DNA from: an uncultured Chlorobiaceae bacterium
GTDB taxonomy: Bacteria; Bacteroidota; Chlorobiia; Chlorobiales; Chlorobiaceae
Direction: 5' to 3'
Assembly: GCA_903824045.1 (NCBI GenBank)
Contig: CAIJVD010000010.1
Span: forward strand, 1 to 64,000
Length of the DNA: 64,000 nucleotides
The position numbers were made by a program, and so were the translations under genes. Each line of letters starts with the position of its first letter. The first letter of the stretch is position 1. Under the pieces are notes generated by a model that worked only from the letters and a program-made list of their open reading frames with translations, did no database searches and was not told the DNA's origin. This document shows, piece after piece, positions 40,100 through 50,988 of the stretch.

Positions 40100-41332
40100 T
40101 CAACCGGCAAGCGACTCCGCCCATGCAAGCTGCCGGGGCAAGCAGACGCTCTGCAGGTCGTAGGCCTGCCGGGCAAAGGCTCGCGCGTTTGCACCAAGAC
40201 GGGCTCTTTCGGCAGGGTCGTCAAGGAGTGAGCAGGCCTCTTCCACAAGCCCCCTGATATCGAAAAAATCCACAAGTCGGCCGGTTTCATGGTGACGGAT
40301 TGCTTCTTTGAGCGGCGGGGTGTCGCTGCCGAGAACAGTACACCCGGCACTCATCGCTTCAAGGAGGCTCCATGAAAGCACAAAGGGGTAGGTCAGGTAG
40401 ATATGGAGTGTGGAGAGCTGCAGAAGAGCGATAAAATGCTGGTAGGGAACCGTTCCAAGGAAGTGCACTCTTCCCCACGCTTCATCGCTGATTTCAGCTC
40501 GAACCTCGGAAATGAAAATCTCTTTCCACGTCCGCCCCTTTGCCGGCCTTGCTCCGTAACTGACGCCGTCGCCGCCGAGAATCAGCACCCGCGCCTTTGG
40601 CCGCCGTTTCAACAGCTCCGGAAGAGCCCGCATGAAAATGTGATAGCCGCGATAGGGCTCAAGGTTCCGGTTGACAAAGGTGATGACCTCGTCCTCCCTC
40701 GAAAGGGTGAACGTGCCGTTGAGGGTCAGCGTGACCGACGGGTTCGGGACGATGGAGAGGGTGTCGATACCATCATGTACCACCGAAATCCGGGAGCGAA
40801 ACGGTTCGGGAAAGGTACCGGCCTGCCAGATGGTAGGCGAAATTCCCGCATCGGCACCTTCAAAGTGCAGCCGGGTATTGAGGTTTTTCAGCCGCAAACG
40901 ACAGGCCTCACCATCGTCAAGGGAGGGGAACTCCGGGTCAAAACCGACATCCGCGCCTTCCGGGCGATAGAAGAACTCGCAGTAAATCCCCATCTTCGCC
41001 CCTGGCCAGACATCTTTCAGAAAGAGACTTTCTCCCCATCCGGGGTGGGCAATGATGAGGTCGGGAGTGAAGCCCGCTCTCTTCATGTTGCAGGCCGCAC
41101 GAAAACAGGCCTCACCGCGAATCGTCTTGCTCTCGAAATCTTTCACCCATGGATGCACATCAGCCGAAGAGCTCCGGGATGCCGAATAGGGCACAATCTT
41201 CACGCCGTTCCACTCCCGTGCAGGCATGTTGCGCAGGGTAAGGGCAACCACCTCATGCCCCCGTTTAGCGAGAGCAGGAGCAAGAAACTTGAACTGCCCC
41301 GGAAAATTCTGATGGATAAAAAGAATACGCAT
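40100..41332 (-). CDS. Glycosyltransferase family 4-like protein
   Basis: MRILFIHQNFPGQFKFLAPALAKRGHEVVALT; FVNRNLEPYRGYHIFMRALPELLKRRPKARVLILGGDGVSYG; LEAMSAGCTVLGSDTPPLKEAI. Confidence 0.9.
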   Translation of the reverse strand: MRILFIHQNFPGQFKFLAPALAKRGHEVVALTLRNMPAREWNGVKIVPYSASRSSSADVHPWVKDFESKTIRGEACFRAACNMKRAGFTPDLIIAHPGWGESLFLKDVWPGAKMGIYCEFFYRPEGADVGFDPEFPSLDDGEACRLRLKNLNTRLHFEGADAGISPTIWQAGTFPEPFRSRISVVHDGIDTLSIVPNPSVTLTLNGTFTLSREDEVITFVNRNLEPYRGYHIFMRALPELLKRRPKARVLILGGDGVSYGARPAKGRTWKEIFISEVRAEISDEAWGRVHFLGTVPYQHFIALLQLSTLHIYLTYPFVLSWSLLEAMSAGCTVLGSDTPPLKEAIRHHETGRLVDFFDIRGLVEEACSLLDDPAERARLGANARAFARQAYDLQSVCLPRQLAWAESLAG

Positions 41333-41356
41333 GCCGTGAGTCTTTATTGCGGGAAC

Positions 41357-42046
41357 CTACATATCCATAAGCCGGATAAATTCGAGAGCTCGCTCGCGGA
41401 GGTCATCTTCGCCTTCGCTGGAGAAGGGCGAAGAGTAGCGGATGGAGTAGCCGTATTTCTCCATGTTTTTCACCAGCCGGAAGGGATCGTGCGTCTGGAT
41501 ACGGAAGGTCTCGACAGCACCTGTGCCGCCTGAAGGCATGGGTGTAAGACCGAAGCTCAGCACGGTCGCGTCGTTTTTCTCGAAGGCAGCAATCACCTCG
41601 GAAAGCTTCAGGCCGAAAGATGGCACATCGATTTCAATGGTCATTCCCTCGTCGCCGAGATGAAATACCTCGGCGATACTCTCGGAAAGCATCGACTTCC
41701 TGACAACCCCGGCATACCGGCCGCTGTCATCGACCACAGGGATGAACGAGCCGGGAAAGGAGCGCATCCGCCTGAAAATATCGAAGGTGTGCTCATGTAG
41801 CCCTATCTTTTCGGGCATTTCGAGCCGCAGGTCCTTCAGGCGAAGCTCCCTCTTTGCGTTCGGCGGTTCCTCCATGAGCAGGTCGAACGGGGTCACCATC
41901 GCCCTGAGCTCACCGTCGCGAACGACCGGCGCACAGGAGAGACGCCCCTCTTGCATGCGGGCAAGAGCATCCTTGATGGAGAGCGTATCCTGAAAAACAG
42001 GATAGGAGGCATCAAGGCACTGATCTATGCATTCGCTTAGCAGCAT
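41357..42046 (-). CDS. CBS-domain protein
   Basis: Two CBS-like repeats (VFQDTLSIKDALARMQEGRLSCAPVVRDGELRAMVTPFDLL; HEHTFDIFRRMRSFPGSFIPVVDDSGRYAGVVRKSML). Confidence 0.85.
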   Translation of the reverse strand: MLLSECIDQCLDASYPVFQDTLSIKDALARMQEGRLSCAPVVRDGELRAMVTPFDLLMEEPPNAKRELRLKDLRLEMPEKIGLHEHTFDIFRRMRSFPGSFIPVVDDSGRYAGVVRKSMLSESIAEVFHLGDEGMTIEIDVPSFGLKLSEVIAAFEKNDATVLSFGLTPMPSGGTGAVETFRIQTHDPFRLVKNMEKYGYSIRYSSPFSSEGEDDLRERALEFIRLMDM

Positions 42047-42471
42047 GGCTCTATCTTCTCTACCCGCCGTTCGTGCCGTCCGCCTTCGAAATCGGCAGCA
42101 AACCAGTTGTGCAGGCTCTTCTTAATGGTCTCGGTATCGGCAAAGCGAGCCGAGAGGCAGATGACATTGGCGTTGTTGTGCTGACGGGCAAGTGTGGCAA
42201 ATTCAGGGTTACAGGCAAGCGCTGCGCGGATGCCGTGCACCTTGTTGGCTGCAATCGAGACCCCGATACCGGTACCGCAGAGAAGAACCCCCTGGTCGTA
42301 CTGCCCTGCCGCCACTGCCTCGCCAACTTTTCTGGCATAATCAGGATAGTCTACAGACTCTTCAGAGTAGGGACCCATATCGGTAAACTCATGGCCATGC
42401 TGCTCAAGCCAGGCAAGAACGCTCTTCTTGGCTTCGAAACCTGCATGATCGCTGGCAACTGCAATTTTCAT
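42037..42471 (-). CDS. rpiB: Ribose-5-phosphate isomerase B
   Basis: [60 protein letters not shown]. Confidence 0.96.
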   Translation of the reverse strand: MKIAVASDHAGFEAKKSVLAWLEQHGHEFTDMGPYSEESVDYPDYARKVGEAVAAGQYDQGVLLCGTGIGVSIAANKVHGIRAALACNPEFATLARQHNNANVICLSARFADTETIKKSLHNWFAADFEGGRHERRVEKIEPCC

Positions 42472-44609
42472 AATTCGTGCGCTTTAAATTTTGATAGTGT
42501 TTTTTTCTGTGCGGCTCGTGATAAAAACAGTGCCTGGCTGCTGATGGCAGGCGCTTCATTCTCAATTTTCGAGTAGGTCCCGTCAGGGTTCATACTCCAT
42601 GCCTTGCAGTTGTCGTTCATCATGATGTCGAGTTCCGACTTGACCGAATGGATGCAGCTTTTGTCGAAAACCGGAAAGAGCGTCTCGACTCGATGATCGA
42701 GGTTTCGCGGCATGATGTCGGCACTTCCGAGATAGAGCTCAGGCTTTCCTCCGTTATGAAAGTAGTATGCCCTGCTGTGTTCGAGGAAGCGACCGATGAT
42801 GCTGATGACACGGATATTTTCGCTGATACCTGCAATAGCGGGCTTCAGGCAGCAGATCCCCCTGACGATCAAATCGATCCGCACCCCCTCACAGGAGGCC
42901 TGATAGAGTGAACGGATAATTTGCGCATCCACCAGGGCGTTCATTTTCAGTATGATATGACCGCACCCTGATTTGCGGCTCCACTCGATTTCGCGCTCGA
43001 TCATCTCGATCAGCCTTTTTCGGGTGTTGATCGGCGAAACAATCAGTTTTTTATATGCAGTATGCCGGGAGTAGCCGGTCAGGGCGTTAAAAAGCTCGGC
43101 CACATCATTGGCGAGCTTTTCGTTGATGGTAAAGAGGCTGTAATCGGTATAGATCTTGCCCGTTGCCGGGTTGTAGTTGCCAGTGCCGAGATGCAGGTAT
43201 CGCTGCAGTTTCTTCTGCTCGCGACGCACAATCATGGTAAGCTTGGCGTGGGTCTTGAGACCGGGAAGGCCGTAGATCACATGCGCTCCGACATCCTCAA
43301 GTGAACGTGCCCAGACAATGTTGTTCTCTTCGTCAAATCTCGCCTTGAGCTCCACCAGCACGGCAACCTGCTTGCCCGCTTCGGCGGCCCTGATCAGCGA
43401 CTTGACGATCGGCGAGTTGCTGCCAACCCGGTAGAGTGTCTGCTTGATGGAGAGCACATCCGGATCGGTCGCGGCGCGATCGATAAAATCGACGACCGGC
43501 TGAAAGGAGTCGTAGGGGTGGTGAAGCAGCTGATCTCTCTTGCGGATGGCAGCAAAGATGTCGGGGCCGAACTCATCCTCAATCGGGCTGGCAGGCACGA
43601 ATGTCTCGTCCTTAAGGTCGGGACGCTCAATCTTCATGAGGTCAATCAGCGCACTGAGGCCAAGCACTCCCCCATCTATCTCATAGACGCTCCGCCATGA
43701 AACCTCGAGGTTTTTCATGAGCAGCTTTCTCACCGAATCCGGCATTTCAGGGGTGATGTCGAGCCGAACGACCTTTCCGTACCGCCTTGAGAGTATCCCC
43801 TGCTCGATGGTTTCGAGCAGGTCGCCGGCCTCATCCTCTTCAATCTCGATGTCAGCGTCACGAATGAGCCTGAAAAGATGGGATTTGAGGATCCGCATCC
43901 GGGGAAACAACTCCCCTAGATTATTTTCGATGAGATCTTCAAGCCAGATGAAGCGTAAAACACTGCCACTCTCCTCGAAGCCCTCGATATCGTTCAGTCG
44001 TATCATTCGGGGAAGAACACTGGGAACCTTGACCCTGGCAAATTTCAAAACGCCGTGCTCCTCATCCTCCAGCTCAATGGCAAGGTTCAGCGAAAGATTG
44101 GACATGAAGGGAAAGGGGTGGCCGGTATCGAATGCCAGCGGGGTCAGCACCGGATAGATCTCCCTGCGGAAATAGGTGCGGAGAGCATCCTGCCGGGATG
44201 CATCAAGCGCAGCAAACCGGAGAAACTCGATTCCCTCACGCTGCAGGGCTGGCAGCAGGTCATTATAGAAGCAGTCGTTTCTCTCGGTGAGCTGCCGGAG
44301 CACCATCTCTCGAATGGTATCGAGCTGTTCGACCGGGGTAAAGCCATCAATTGTCCGCTCCTGAATGCCCGCCTCAAACTGGTCGGCAATGCCGGCAACG
44401 CGGATCATGAAATACTCGTCAAGGTTCGAGCTGAAAATCGATATGAACTTCACCCGTTCCAGAAGAGGATGCAGTCCCGCCTGAAGAGCCTCTTCGAGCA
44501 CCCGCTGATTGAAATAGATCCAGCTCAGCTCGCGGTTGACGTAGAATTGCGGCTCTATCGGATCCGGATGAGCGAGTTCCCTGCAGCTATGTTCCACCCC
44601 TGTCAGCAT
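42468..44609 (-). CDS. ppk1: Polyphosphate kinase 1
   Basis: [91 protein letters not shown]. Confidence 0.97.
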   Translation of the reverse strand: MLTGVEHSCRELAHPDPIEPQFYVNRELSWIYFNQRVLEEALQAGLHPLLERVKFISIFSSNLDEYFMIRVAGIADQFEAGIQERTIDGFTPVEQLDTIREMVLRQLTERNDCFYNDLLPALQREGIEFLRFAALDASRQDALRTYFRREIYPVLTPLAFDTGHPFPFMSNLSLNLAIELEDEEHGVLKFARVKVPSVLPRMIRLNDIEGFEESGSVLRFIWLEDLIENNLGELFPRMRILKSHLFRLIRDADIEIEEDEAGDLLETIEQGILSRRYGKVVRLDITPEMPDSVRKLLMKNLEVSWRSVYEIDGGVLGLSALIDLMKIERPDLKDETFVPASPIEDEFGPDIFAAIRKRDQLLHHPYDSFQPVVDFIDRAATDPDVLSIKQTLYRVGSNSPIVKSLIRAAEAGKQVAVLVELKARFDEENNIVWARSLEDVGAHVIYGLPGLKTHAKLTMIVRREQKKLQRYLHLGTGNYNPATGKIYTDYSLFTINEKLANDVAELFNALTGYSRHTAYKKLIVSPINTRKRLIEMIEREIEWSRKSGCGHIILKMNALVDAQIIRSLYQASCEGVRIDLIVRGICCLKPAIAGISENIRVISIIGRFLEHSRAYYFHNGGKPELYLGSADIMPRNLDHRVETLFPVFDKSCIHSVKSELDIMMNDNCKAWSMNPDGTYSKIENEAPAISSQALFLSRAAQKKTLSKFKAHEL

Positions 44610-44621
44610 AAAAATAGTCTA

Positions 44622-45233
44622 TCAGTTAAATCTCTCGACACCATGCTCATGAACGACTGCATCAAGCGGTTGATCCCATGATTCAACCGGAAGCTCCTCA
44701 ACCCTCTGTACGCTGAAAGCTATCCCGAGACGCACCGGACGCAATCCGAGCTTTAAGAGACGAAGAAGATACCGGTCATAAAACCCTTTTCCCGAGCCAA
44801 GACGGCCTCCCCTTCGATCAAAAGCCAAAAGCGGAAGTACCACAATATCAGGCGCCATATCTTCGTCTATCGTTTCGAATTCCGGCTCAGGAACGCCGAA
44901 CTGGCCTGCGCGGAGCAGATCCCCTGTAGTGAATGACGCCGAATAGATCTCTCCCTGGCGGATAACGGGAACCAAGAGCGTTTTACGCATTTCAGAGAGA
45001 CGCTCAATCAAGGGAAGCGTCGAGAGTTCACTCGATCCCGGAATAGGAAGGTAGAGGTGAACCGTGCGGGCCTTCAGCATTTCCGGCAACCCCGCCGCTA
45101 CTTCCGCTGCGGCATCGCTCATCGCCGCGCGTGCTGCTTCCGGCAAGCTCCGCCTCTCTTCATGTGCCGCTCGCCTCAGCAGTGATTTAGCATCGGCCCT
45201 GGAGGCAACACTCTCAATTTTCATCGCTGGCAT
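44622..45233 (-). CDS. 5-formyltetrahydrofolate cyclo-ligase
   Basis: AKSLLRRAAHEERRSLP, IVVLPLLAFDRRGGRLGSGKGFYDRYL. Confidence 0.92.
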   Translation of the reverse strand: MPAMKIESVASRADAKSLLRRAAHEERRSLPEAARAAMSDAAAEVAAGLPEMLKARTVHLYLPIPGSSELSTLPLIERLSEMRKTLLVPVIRQGEIYSASFTTGDLLRAGQFGVPEPEFETIDEDMAPDIVVLPLLAFDRRGGRLGSGKGFYDRYLLRLLKLGLRPVRLGIAFSVQRVEELPVESWDQPLDAVVHEHGVERFN

Positions 45234-45415
45234 CTCTGGCTGTAGCGTGAGCTGCGGTTTCTTTTCATCTACTTTTGAACTATTAAACGTAAAATAATAA
45301 AATAGAGTTGTTTCCCTTCATGCCGAAACCTTCAGGGAGAGAAGAGGCGATCTTCCCTTCCTGGCGGGCTTTCAGTCAGGCGATGCATACCAGGACTAAA
45401 AAAACACTGCCTACC

Positions 45416-46147
45416 ATGACGAGAGTGATCGACCGAAACACCATCAAACCCGGAGCCATCTACTGCGTCGGAAAGAACTATGCGGAACATGCCCTTGAAA
45501 TGCAGAAAATCGAAGGGGGCATTGCCTCCTCTCCTCAAGCCGGGGAGGGCGAACCGATCATTTTCCTGAAACCCCCGACAGCACTTGAAACGGAGGGAAG
45601 GATCGTCATGCCAGGCATGGATGGCCGTCCGATCTCCTCCAACATGCACTATGAGGCTGAAATTGTGCTGCTTGTCGGAAAATCCACCGATGGATGCTCC
45701 ATTCAGGATGCGCACCGCCATATCCTTGGATTCGGAGCCGGACTCGACATGACGCTCCGCGACGAACAGCTGGCTGCAAAAAAGGCGGGCAATCCGTGGC
45801 TGAAAAGCAAGGGGTTCCGCAAAAGCGCCCTGATATCGGATTTTGTCTCGTTTACGCCCCAACAGGCAGAGAGCGACATTCCAAAGGAACTCACCATCTC
45901 CCTTGAGCTTAACGGCAAGCTGGTACAGCAGGGCTGCGTTGCCGAGATGCGACACTCACCAGCAATGCTTATTCATTATTTGTCGTATCTTTACGGATTG
46001 CGCCCCGGTGACCTTATCTTTACCGGAACGCCGGCAGGTGTCGGAAGGGTCGAACCGGGCGACACCTTGAATGTCCGGCTGCTCATGGCAGGCTCAGATG
46101 GCGGCGATATGCGTCTACTCGCCCAACTGCAGGCAGAGGCTCTCTAA
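45416..46147 (+). CDS. Fumarylacetoacetate hydrolase-family protein
   Basis: GAIYCVGKNYAEHALEM, PIIFLKPPTAL, MHYEAEIVLLVGK, PGDLIFTGTPAGVGRVEPGDTL. Start placed at MTRVIDRN (45416). Confidence 0.93.
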   Translation: MTRVIDRNTIKPGAIYCVGKNYAEHALEMQKIEGGIASSPQAGEGEPIIFLKPPTALETEGRIVMPGMDGRPISSNMHYEAEIVLLVGKSTDGCSIQDAHRHILGFGAGLDMTLRDEQLAAKKAGNPWLKSKGFRKSALISDFVSFTPQQAESDIPKELTISLELNGKLVQQGCVAEMRHSPAMLIHYLSYLYGLRPGDLIFTGTPAGVGRVEPGDTLNVRLLMAGSDGGDMRLLAQLQAEAL

Positions 46148-46171
46148 AACCCAAAACACAACAGACAGAGT

Positions 46172-47494
46172 ATGAGCATTATTTTCCAGCATGCACGGCT
46201 GCTCAACCCCCTCGAAAATCTCGATCGTGAAGGAACGCTGAGGGTTGCCGATGACGGGACCATAGAGGCAGTTGCATTCGGCAATGAACCGCTTGCGTCA
46301 TCCCCTCAGGACCGGGTGGTAGATCTCAGCGGGAAAATCCTTGCCCCGGGCCTCTTCGATATGCACTGCCACTTCCGGGAGCCGGGGCAGGAGTACAAGG
46401 AGACCCTCGAAAGCGGAGCAGCGGCCGCGGCCGCCGGCGGATTTACCGGCGTTGCTCTCATGCCGAACACGAAGCCAGCGATTGACAGTCCGCTCGGAGT
46501 CGCCTATATCCGCCATCACTCGGCACTGCTTCCGGTCGATCTCGAAGTCATCGGAGCCATGACTGCCGAAAGCAGAGGGGAGCATCTCGCACCGTTCGGA
46601 AAGTTCCGCTCATACGGAGTCACCGCCGTTTCCGATGACGGCACCGCAATTCAGAGCAGCCAGATCATGCGCCTGGCCTTCGAATACGCATCGAACTTCG
46701 ATCTGCTCATCATACAGCACTGCGAAGACAAATCCCTGACCCAGGGCGCAGTAATGAACGAAGGCCTCTTCTCGGCACAGCTCGGACTGAAAGGAATTCC
46801 TGAAGTTGCCGAAGCCATCATGCTCGCCCGCGACCTCCTGCTCATGCGCTACCTCGAAGAGCATAAACTCCACGACCCGCTCAGAAGGCCCCGCTACCAT
46901 GTGGCCCATATCAGCACAAAGGAGTCGCTCAATCTTGTCCGCAAGGCAAAAAAAGAAGGTCTCCAGGTCACCTGCGAGGTAACGCCGCACCATTTCACCC
47001 TTTGTGACGAGGACCTTTTCCTTGCGCCGAGCAAGGGAAACTACCTCATGAAACCACCGCTCGTCTCAAAGGAGAACCGCGACGCCCTGATTGAGGGCAT
47101 TGCCGACGGAACGATTGATGCAATAGCGACCGATCATGCACCTCATGCCTCGCACGAAAAAGAGTGCCCGCCCGATCATGCCTCATTCGGCATTATCGGG
47201 CTTGAAACTGCAGTCGGCCTCACCCTCACCGAACTGGTTGAGAAAAAGGTGATCACCATGGGGCGCGCCATTGAGCTGCTTTCGGTCAATCCGAGGGCCA
47301 TCATGAATCTGCGGCCGATCCGATTCACCGCAGGAGAGCAGGCCAACTTCACCCTTATCGACCCGAATGCAGAGTGGACTCTCAGAGCGGAATCGATTCG
47401 CTCAAAATCCTCGAACACCCCGTTTCTGAACCGCTCACTGACAGGCCGGGCAACAGGTATATTCCACAAGGGAAAGTTTCTCGAAACGAATTGA
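46172..47494 (+). CDS. pyrC: Dihydroorotase
   Basis: LAPGLFDMHCHFREPGQEYKETLESGAAAAAAGGFTGVALMPNTKPAID; DAIATDHAPHASHEKE. Confidence 0.95.
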   Translation: MSIIFQHARLLNPLENLDREGTLRVADDGTIEAVAFGNEPLASSPQDRVVDLSGKILAPGLFDMHCHFREPGQEYKETLESGAAAAAAGGFTGVALMPNTKPAIDSPLGVAYIRHHSALLPVDLEVIGAMTAESRGEHLAPFGKFRSYGVTAVSDDGTAIQSSQIMRLAFEYASNFDLLIIQHCEDKSLTQGAVMNEGLFSAQLGLKGIPEVAEAIMLARDLLLMRYLEEHKLHDPLRRPRYHVAHISTKESLNLVRKAKKEGLQVTCEVTPHHFTLCDEDLFLAPSKGNYLMKPPLVSKENRDALIEGIADGTIDAIATDHAPHASHEKECPPDHASFGIIGLETAVGLTLTELVEKKVITMGRAIELLSVNPRAIMNLRPIRFTAGEQANFTLIDPNAEWTLRAESIRSKSSNTPFLNRSLTGRATGIFHKGKFLETN

Positions 47495-47622
47495 TTTTAT
47501 TGAAAACTCATGCGACGCAGCTCTTGCTTGACGGTATTTTTTTTATTACTTTGATGCTCATTTTCAAAGAGAGAGTGCAGCAACAGCACAGCGTCTTAAC
47601 CAATTGAATTAACGCATTAGTC

Positions 47623-47817
47623 ATGGCAAAGAAACAAACGTTCGGCGATAAAGGCAAAAAAACAGGTGTCAGTGATTTCAAGATGGCAAAGCTTGTTTTT
47701 TCCGTTAAATCAGAAAAGAGCAACGCCTGGAAATTCATCGAAAAAAACGTCCGGATCCCCAACGGAGAGAATGAACAGCCAATTCTTGCAAAAGCAATCA
47801 GCGACTACGCGAAATAA
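47623..47817 (+). CDS. Small basic hypothetical protein (64 aa)
   Basis: MAKKQTFGDKGKKTGVSDFKMAKLVFSVKSEKSNAWKFIEKNVRIPNGENEQPILAKAISDYAK; isolated between pyrC and a hairpin. Confidence 0.7.
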   Translation: MAKKQTFGDKGKKTGVSDFKMAKLVFSVKSEKSNAWKFIEKNVRIPNGENEQPILAKAISDYAK

Positions 47818-47832
47818 GCTCTTTAATCGCCG

Positions 47833-47866
47833 AATCAGGACATCTCCGGATGTCCTGATTCCCCCC
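47833..47866 (+). terminator. Likely terminator hairpin after the small 64-aa ORF
   Basis: aatcaggacat-ctccgg-atgtcctgatt; no canonical T-tract. Confidence 0.55.
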
Positions 47867-47895
47867 TCTCCGATCATTTCTTTCTCCTTTTTTCC

Positions 47896-48681
47896 ATGAC
47901 AGAACGTTCCGGCGGTTCAGCAACTGCGCCCTCACCGAAGTGGTTTGAGGAGTGGTTCAACCACCCCTTCTATCTTGCAGTATACAGCCACAGAGACCGC
48001 CAGGAGGCAGCCGAGTGCATTCAGACCATCATCTCCCTTACAGGCATCAACCCCCTTGATTCCCCTGCGGTTTCGGCGCTCGATATTGCCTGTGGCGCAG
48101 GACGCCACGCCCTTGAGCTGGCCCGCCTCGGCTGCGTCGTCACCGCCAATGACCTCGCCCCGTTCCTCCTGGAAAAAGCAGAAAAGGATGCCAATGCTTC
48201 CGGCCTGAAGCTCAAGCTCACCTGCCGCGACATGAGAGCGGTTCATGACCGGGAGTGCTTCGACCTGGTCGTTCAGCTCTTTACAAGTTTCGGATATTTC
48301 GATACAAAGGAGGATGACCGGCTGGTATTGCGAAATGTGCATGCGGCGCTGAAACAGGGAGGATGGTATGCGCTTGATCTTATCAACCCCGACCATCTTC
48401 GGAAGAACCTTGTCGCCCGCTCCAGCAGAACCTCAGGCGATCTTACGGTTCAGGAAGAGCGCAAGCTTGAGGGCGAGCGGGTGAGCAAAAGCATAACGAT
48501 CTCGTCTCCTTCCGGTGAACAGGCCACCTTCACGGAGTCGGTCAGAATCTATGGGAAGGATGAAATTACGGGGATCCTGAGCGAGGCGGGCTTCACTGTG
48601 AAAGCCTTTGCGGGCAGCTACACGGGTGAGCCGTTTACAGCAGCATCGCCTCGAATGATGCTCATCTGCCGCAAAAGCTGA
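47896..48681 (+). CDS. Class I SAM-dependent methyltransferase
   Basis: SALDIACGAGRHALELARLGCVVTANDLAPFLLEKAEKDA; FDLVVQLFTSFGYF. Confidence 0.92.
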   Translation: MTERSGGSATAPSPKWFEEWFNHPFYLAVYSHRDRQEAAECIQTIISLTGINPLDSPAVSALDIACGAGRHALELARLGCVVTANDLAPFLLEKAEKDANASGLKLKLTCRDMRAVHDRECFDLVVQLFTSFGYFDTKEDDRLVLRNVHAALKQGGWYALDLINPDHLRKNLVARSSRTSGDLTVQEERKLEGERVSKSITISSPSGEQATFTESVRIYGKDEITGILSEAGFTVKAFAGSYTGEPFTAASPRMMLICRKS

Positions 48682-48715
48682 CCCCCATCGCCGCTCCGCG
48701 CAAAGGGGGGAAATA

Positions 48716-49711
48716 TCAGGTCAGCAGGTTACGCTCCCGGTACCACTCGAAAGCACTGCGAATGCTGTGTTCATGAGCTTCAGTGCGCATGCCGAGCTCT
48801 CGCTTCGCCTTTGTTGAATCAAAGTAGAGAAACTCCGAGGCAACCCTGAACATCGACATGTTGAAGAGTTTGGAGATATTGTGCCTTCCTTTGTAGCGAT
48901 CAAGGGCGGACTTCAGAATTTTGGCGGCCCAAAGCGGAAGCGGCATGTGAATTTTAGGAGCGCCGGTAACTCTGGAAATAGTCTCAAAAAGCTTTTTGTA
49001 GGATACATTGTCTCCGCCAATTATGTAACGCTCACCGGTACGCCCTCTCTCCATGGCCGTCATGATGGTCTCACCGACAATCTCGACGTCAACGACACAG
49101 ATTCCGCCCATCGGATAGAAAGGAAGCCGTTTGTTATATGCATCCTTGATGATGCGGCCTGCATTGAAGTTGATGTCGCCAGCGCCAAAGACAAATGCCG
49201 GATTGACGATAACGCAGTCAAGCCCCTTTTTGATGGCTTCGGCAACCTCCTGCTCAGCCTTGCGCTTTGTTCTTGCGTACTCGAGACTGATCTCGTCAAA
49301 ATTCCAGACTACCGACTCGTCGACCGGCTTCTGATTGAAGGCTATCCCGACGGCCGTAATTGAGCTGACATGAACAACCCGTTTAACCCCGCACTGAAGG
49401 GCCGCACCGAGAATGTTCTGGGTTCCCTCGACGTTGATTTTCTGAAGAAGCGCATTTTTCTTGTCACCCATGTAGGTAAGGCCTGCCGTATGGTAGACGA
49501 GGTCCATACCCTCCATCGCCGCATCGACCGAAGCCGCGTTGGTTATGTCCCCATAAACGAGGTTGATTTTCGGCAGAACATCCGATAAAGAGGTCAGATC
49601 GGAACTTTTACGGACAAGAACAAAAATTTCGTCCGGCGTGGCTGCGAGCCTGTGAACAAGGCGTGAACCAATAAAACCGGTACCCCCGGTTACAAGAATT
49701 TTTTTAGTCAC
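48716..49711 (-). CDS. NAD-dependent epimerase/dehydratase (dihydroflavonol-reductase-like extended SDR)
   Basis: KILVTGGTGFIGSRLVHRL, YHTAGLTYMGDKKNALLQKINVEGTQNIL, YARTKRKAEQEV. Confidence 0.92.
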   Translation of the reverse strand: MTKKILVTGGTGFIGSRLVHRLAATPDEIFVLVRKSSDLTSLSDVLPKINLVYGDITNAASVDAAMEGMDLVYHTAGLTYMGDKKNALLQKINVEGTQNILGAALQCGVKRVVHVSSITAVGIAFNQKPVDESVVWNFDEISLEYARTKRKAEQEVAEAIKKGLDCVIVNPAFVFGAGDINFNAGRIIKDAYNKRLPFYPMGGICVVDVEIVGETIMTAMERGRTGERYIIGGDNVSYKKLFETISRVTGAPKIHMPLPLWAAKILKSALDRYKGRHNISKLFNMSMFRVASEFLYFDSTKAKRELGMRTEAHEHSIRSAFEWYRERNLLT

Positions 49712-49794
49712 TACTGAAACGCTTCAATCGATTAAAAAGCAATCATTTTTTCCGCTGCCAGCACATTCCCATAACTGCAGGAACTCCTATAAAA

Positions 49795-50838
49795 TCATTG
49801 CACAACGGCGGTCTCATTGACAATAATTTTCCCCTCAACAATTTTTTTCCGTATATCCTCAATCCTCTCATGGGTTTTCGTGCCGACCAGAGCGGCATTA
49901 CGGTCATTGTAAACATAGTCGGTATAACGGTCGGCAAGACCGAACACCGCAACGGCTCCACCCTTGAACGTCCCATCCAAAACGGTTTCGACTGTCTTCA
50001 ATACAGCCCTGTCGACCGCCTTGGTCATGCTGGAAAGCACAAAGCCGGGAGCTTCAGGCTCCTGATCACGATCGGTACAGATAACCAGCTTGCGACTCTC
50101 TCTGGCGGCTTCTATGACGCCAAGACCGCTTGCTCCTGCGGCCTCATAGATGATATCGGCTCCCCTGCCGAACTGGCCTAACGCGACCTCCTTGCCCTTG
50201 GAAGGATTGGCAAAGGCACTGCCCGTCATGCCGATGTAACCGGATATCACCCTCGCCCCGGCATTGACCGACCGGACACCGGAAATGAAACCGGTTTCAA
50301 ATTTCTTGATAACACTCGACTCCATCCCGCCGATGAAACCAACAGTATTTGTTTTGGTAACAAGGCCCGCCAAGGCACCGGCAAGAAAAGAACCTCTCTT
50401 CTCTTCGAAGACAACGCCCTGAAGATTGGGCGGCATTTGAACTCCGGGCTTGCTGATATAGTCGATACAGACAAATTTCTTGGCCGGAAACTCCCTGGCA
50501 ATCACCGTAATATCATCGCTGAACAAGAGACCAACGCCTATGACAAGAGCAACATCGGGATCTGAAGCCATCTGTCGCAATGCGGCCTCCCGGTCAGCTC
50601 CCTCGCCCTGCGGCTCAACAAAGAGGAAATTGATGCCATGCTGTTTTTTTGCCATCTCCAGCCCGTTATAGGCTGAATCATTGAAGGACTTGTCACCACG
50701 TCCACCAACATCAAAAACAAGGCCGACCTGCAAGTTTTTTTTCGATAACTCCCCCTCTGCCCTATTGTTTTCACTCTTGGCGGAACAGCCGGAAAGAATA
50801 AAAAGAAAAAAAAGGAAATAAGAGAGCTTCCGCTTCAT
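49795..50838 (-). CDS. BMP-family (basic membrane protein) substrate-binding lipoprotein
   Basis: Lipobox ILSGCSAKS; VGLVFDVGGRGDKSFNDSAYNGLEMAKKQHGI; GVVFEEKRGSFLAGALAGLVTKTNTVGFIGGME. Confidence 0.93.
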   Translation of the reverse strand: MKRKLSYFLFFLFILSGCSAKSENNRAEGELSKKNLQVGLVFDVGGRGDKSFNDSAYNGLEMAKKQHGINFLFVEPQGEGADREAALRQMASDPDVALVIGVGLLFSDDITVIAREFPAKKFVCIDYISKPGVQMPPNLQGVVFEEKRGSFLAGALAGLVTKTNTVGFIGGMESSVIKKFETGFISGVRSVNAGARVISGYIGMTGSAFANPSKGKEVALGQFGRGADIIYEAAGASGLGVIEAARESRKLVICTDRDQEPEAPGFVLSSMTKAVDRAVLKTVETVLDGTFKGGAVAVFGLADRYTDYVYNDRNAALVGTKTHERIEDIRKKIVEGKIIVNETAVVQ

Positions 50839-50988
50839 CTGACTATTGAACCAAAGGTTGATTATTCCTCGTAGGTTACCGCGTTTTTTTAATCCGGAAT
50901 TTATGAAATATTCTCCCTAATTAAAAGCCCGAAGATAACGAGCGCAGCCAAAGCCTTCGCCACCGCAGAGCTGCCGATCACCAGCGAC

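Noticed and set aside
40403-41533. 376-aa + strand ORF opposite the glycosyltransferase and CBS genes
   Set aside because: Antisense to two supported genes; translation has no domain signature.
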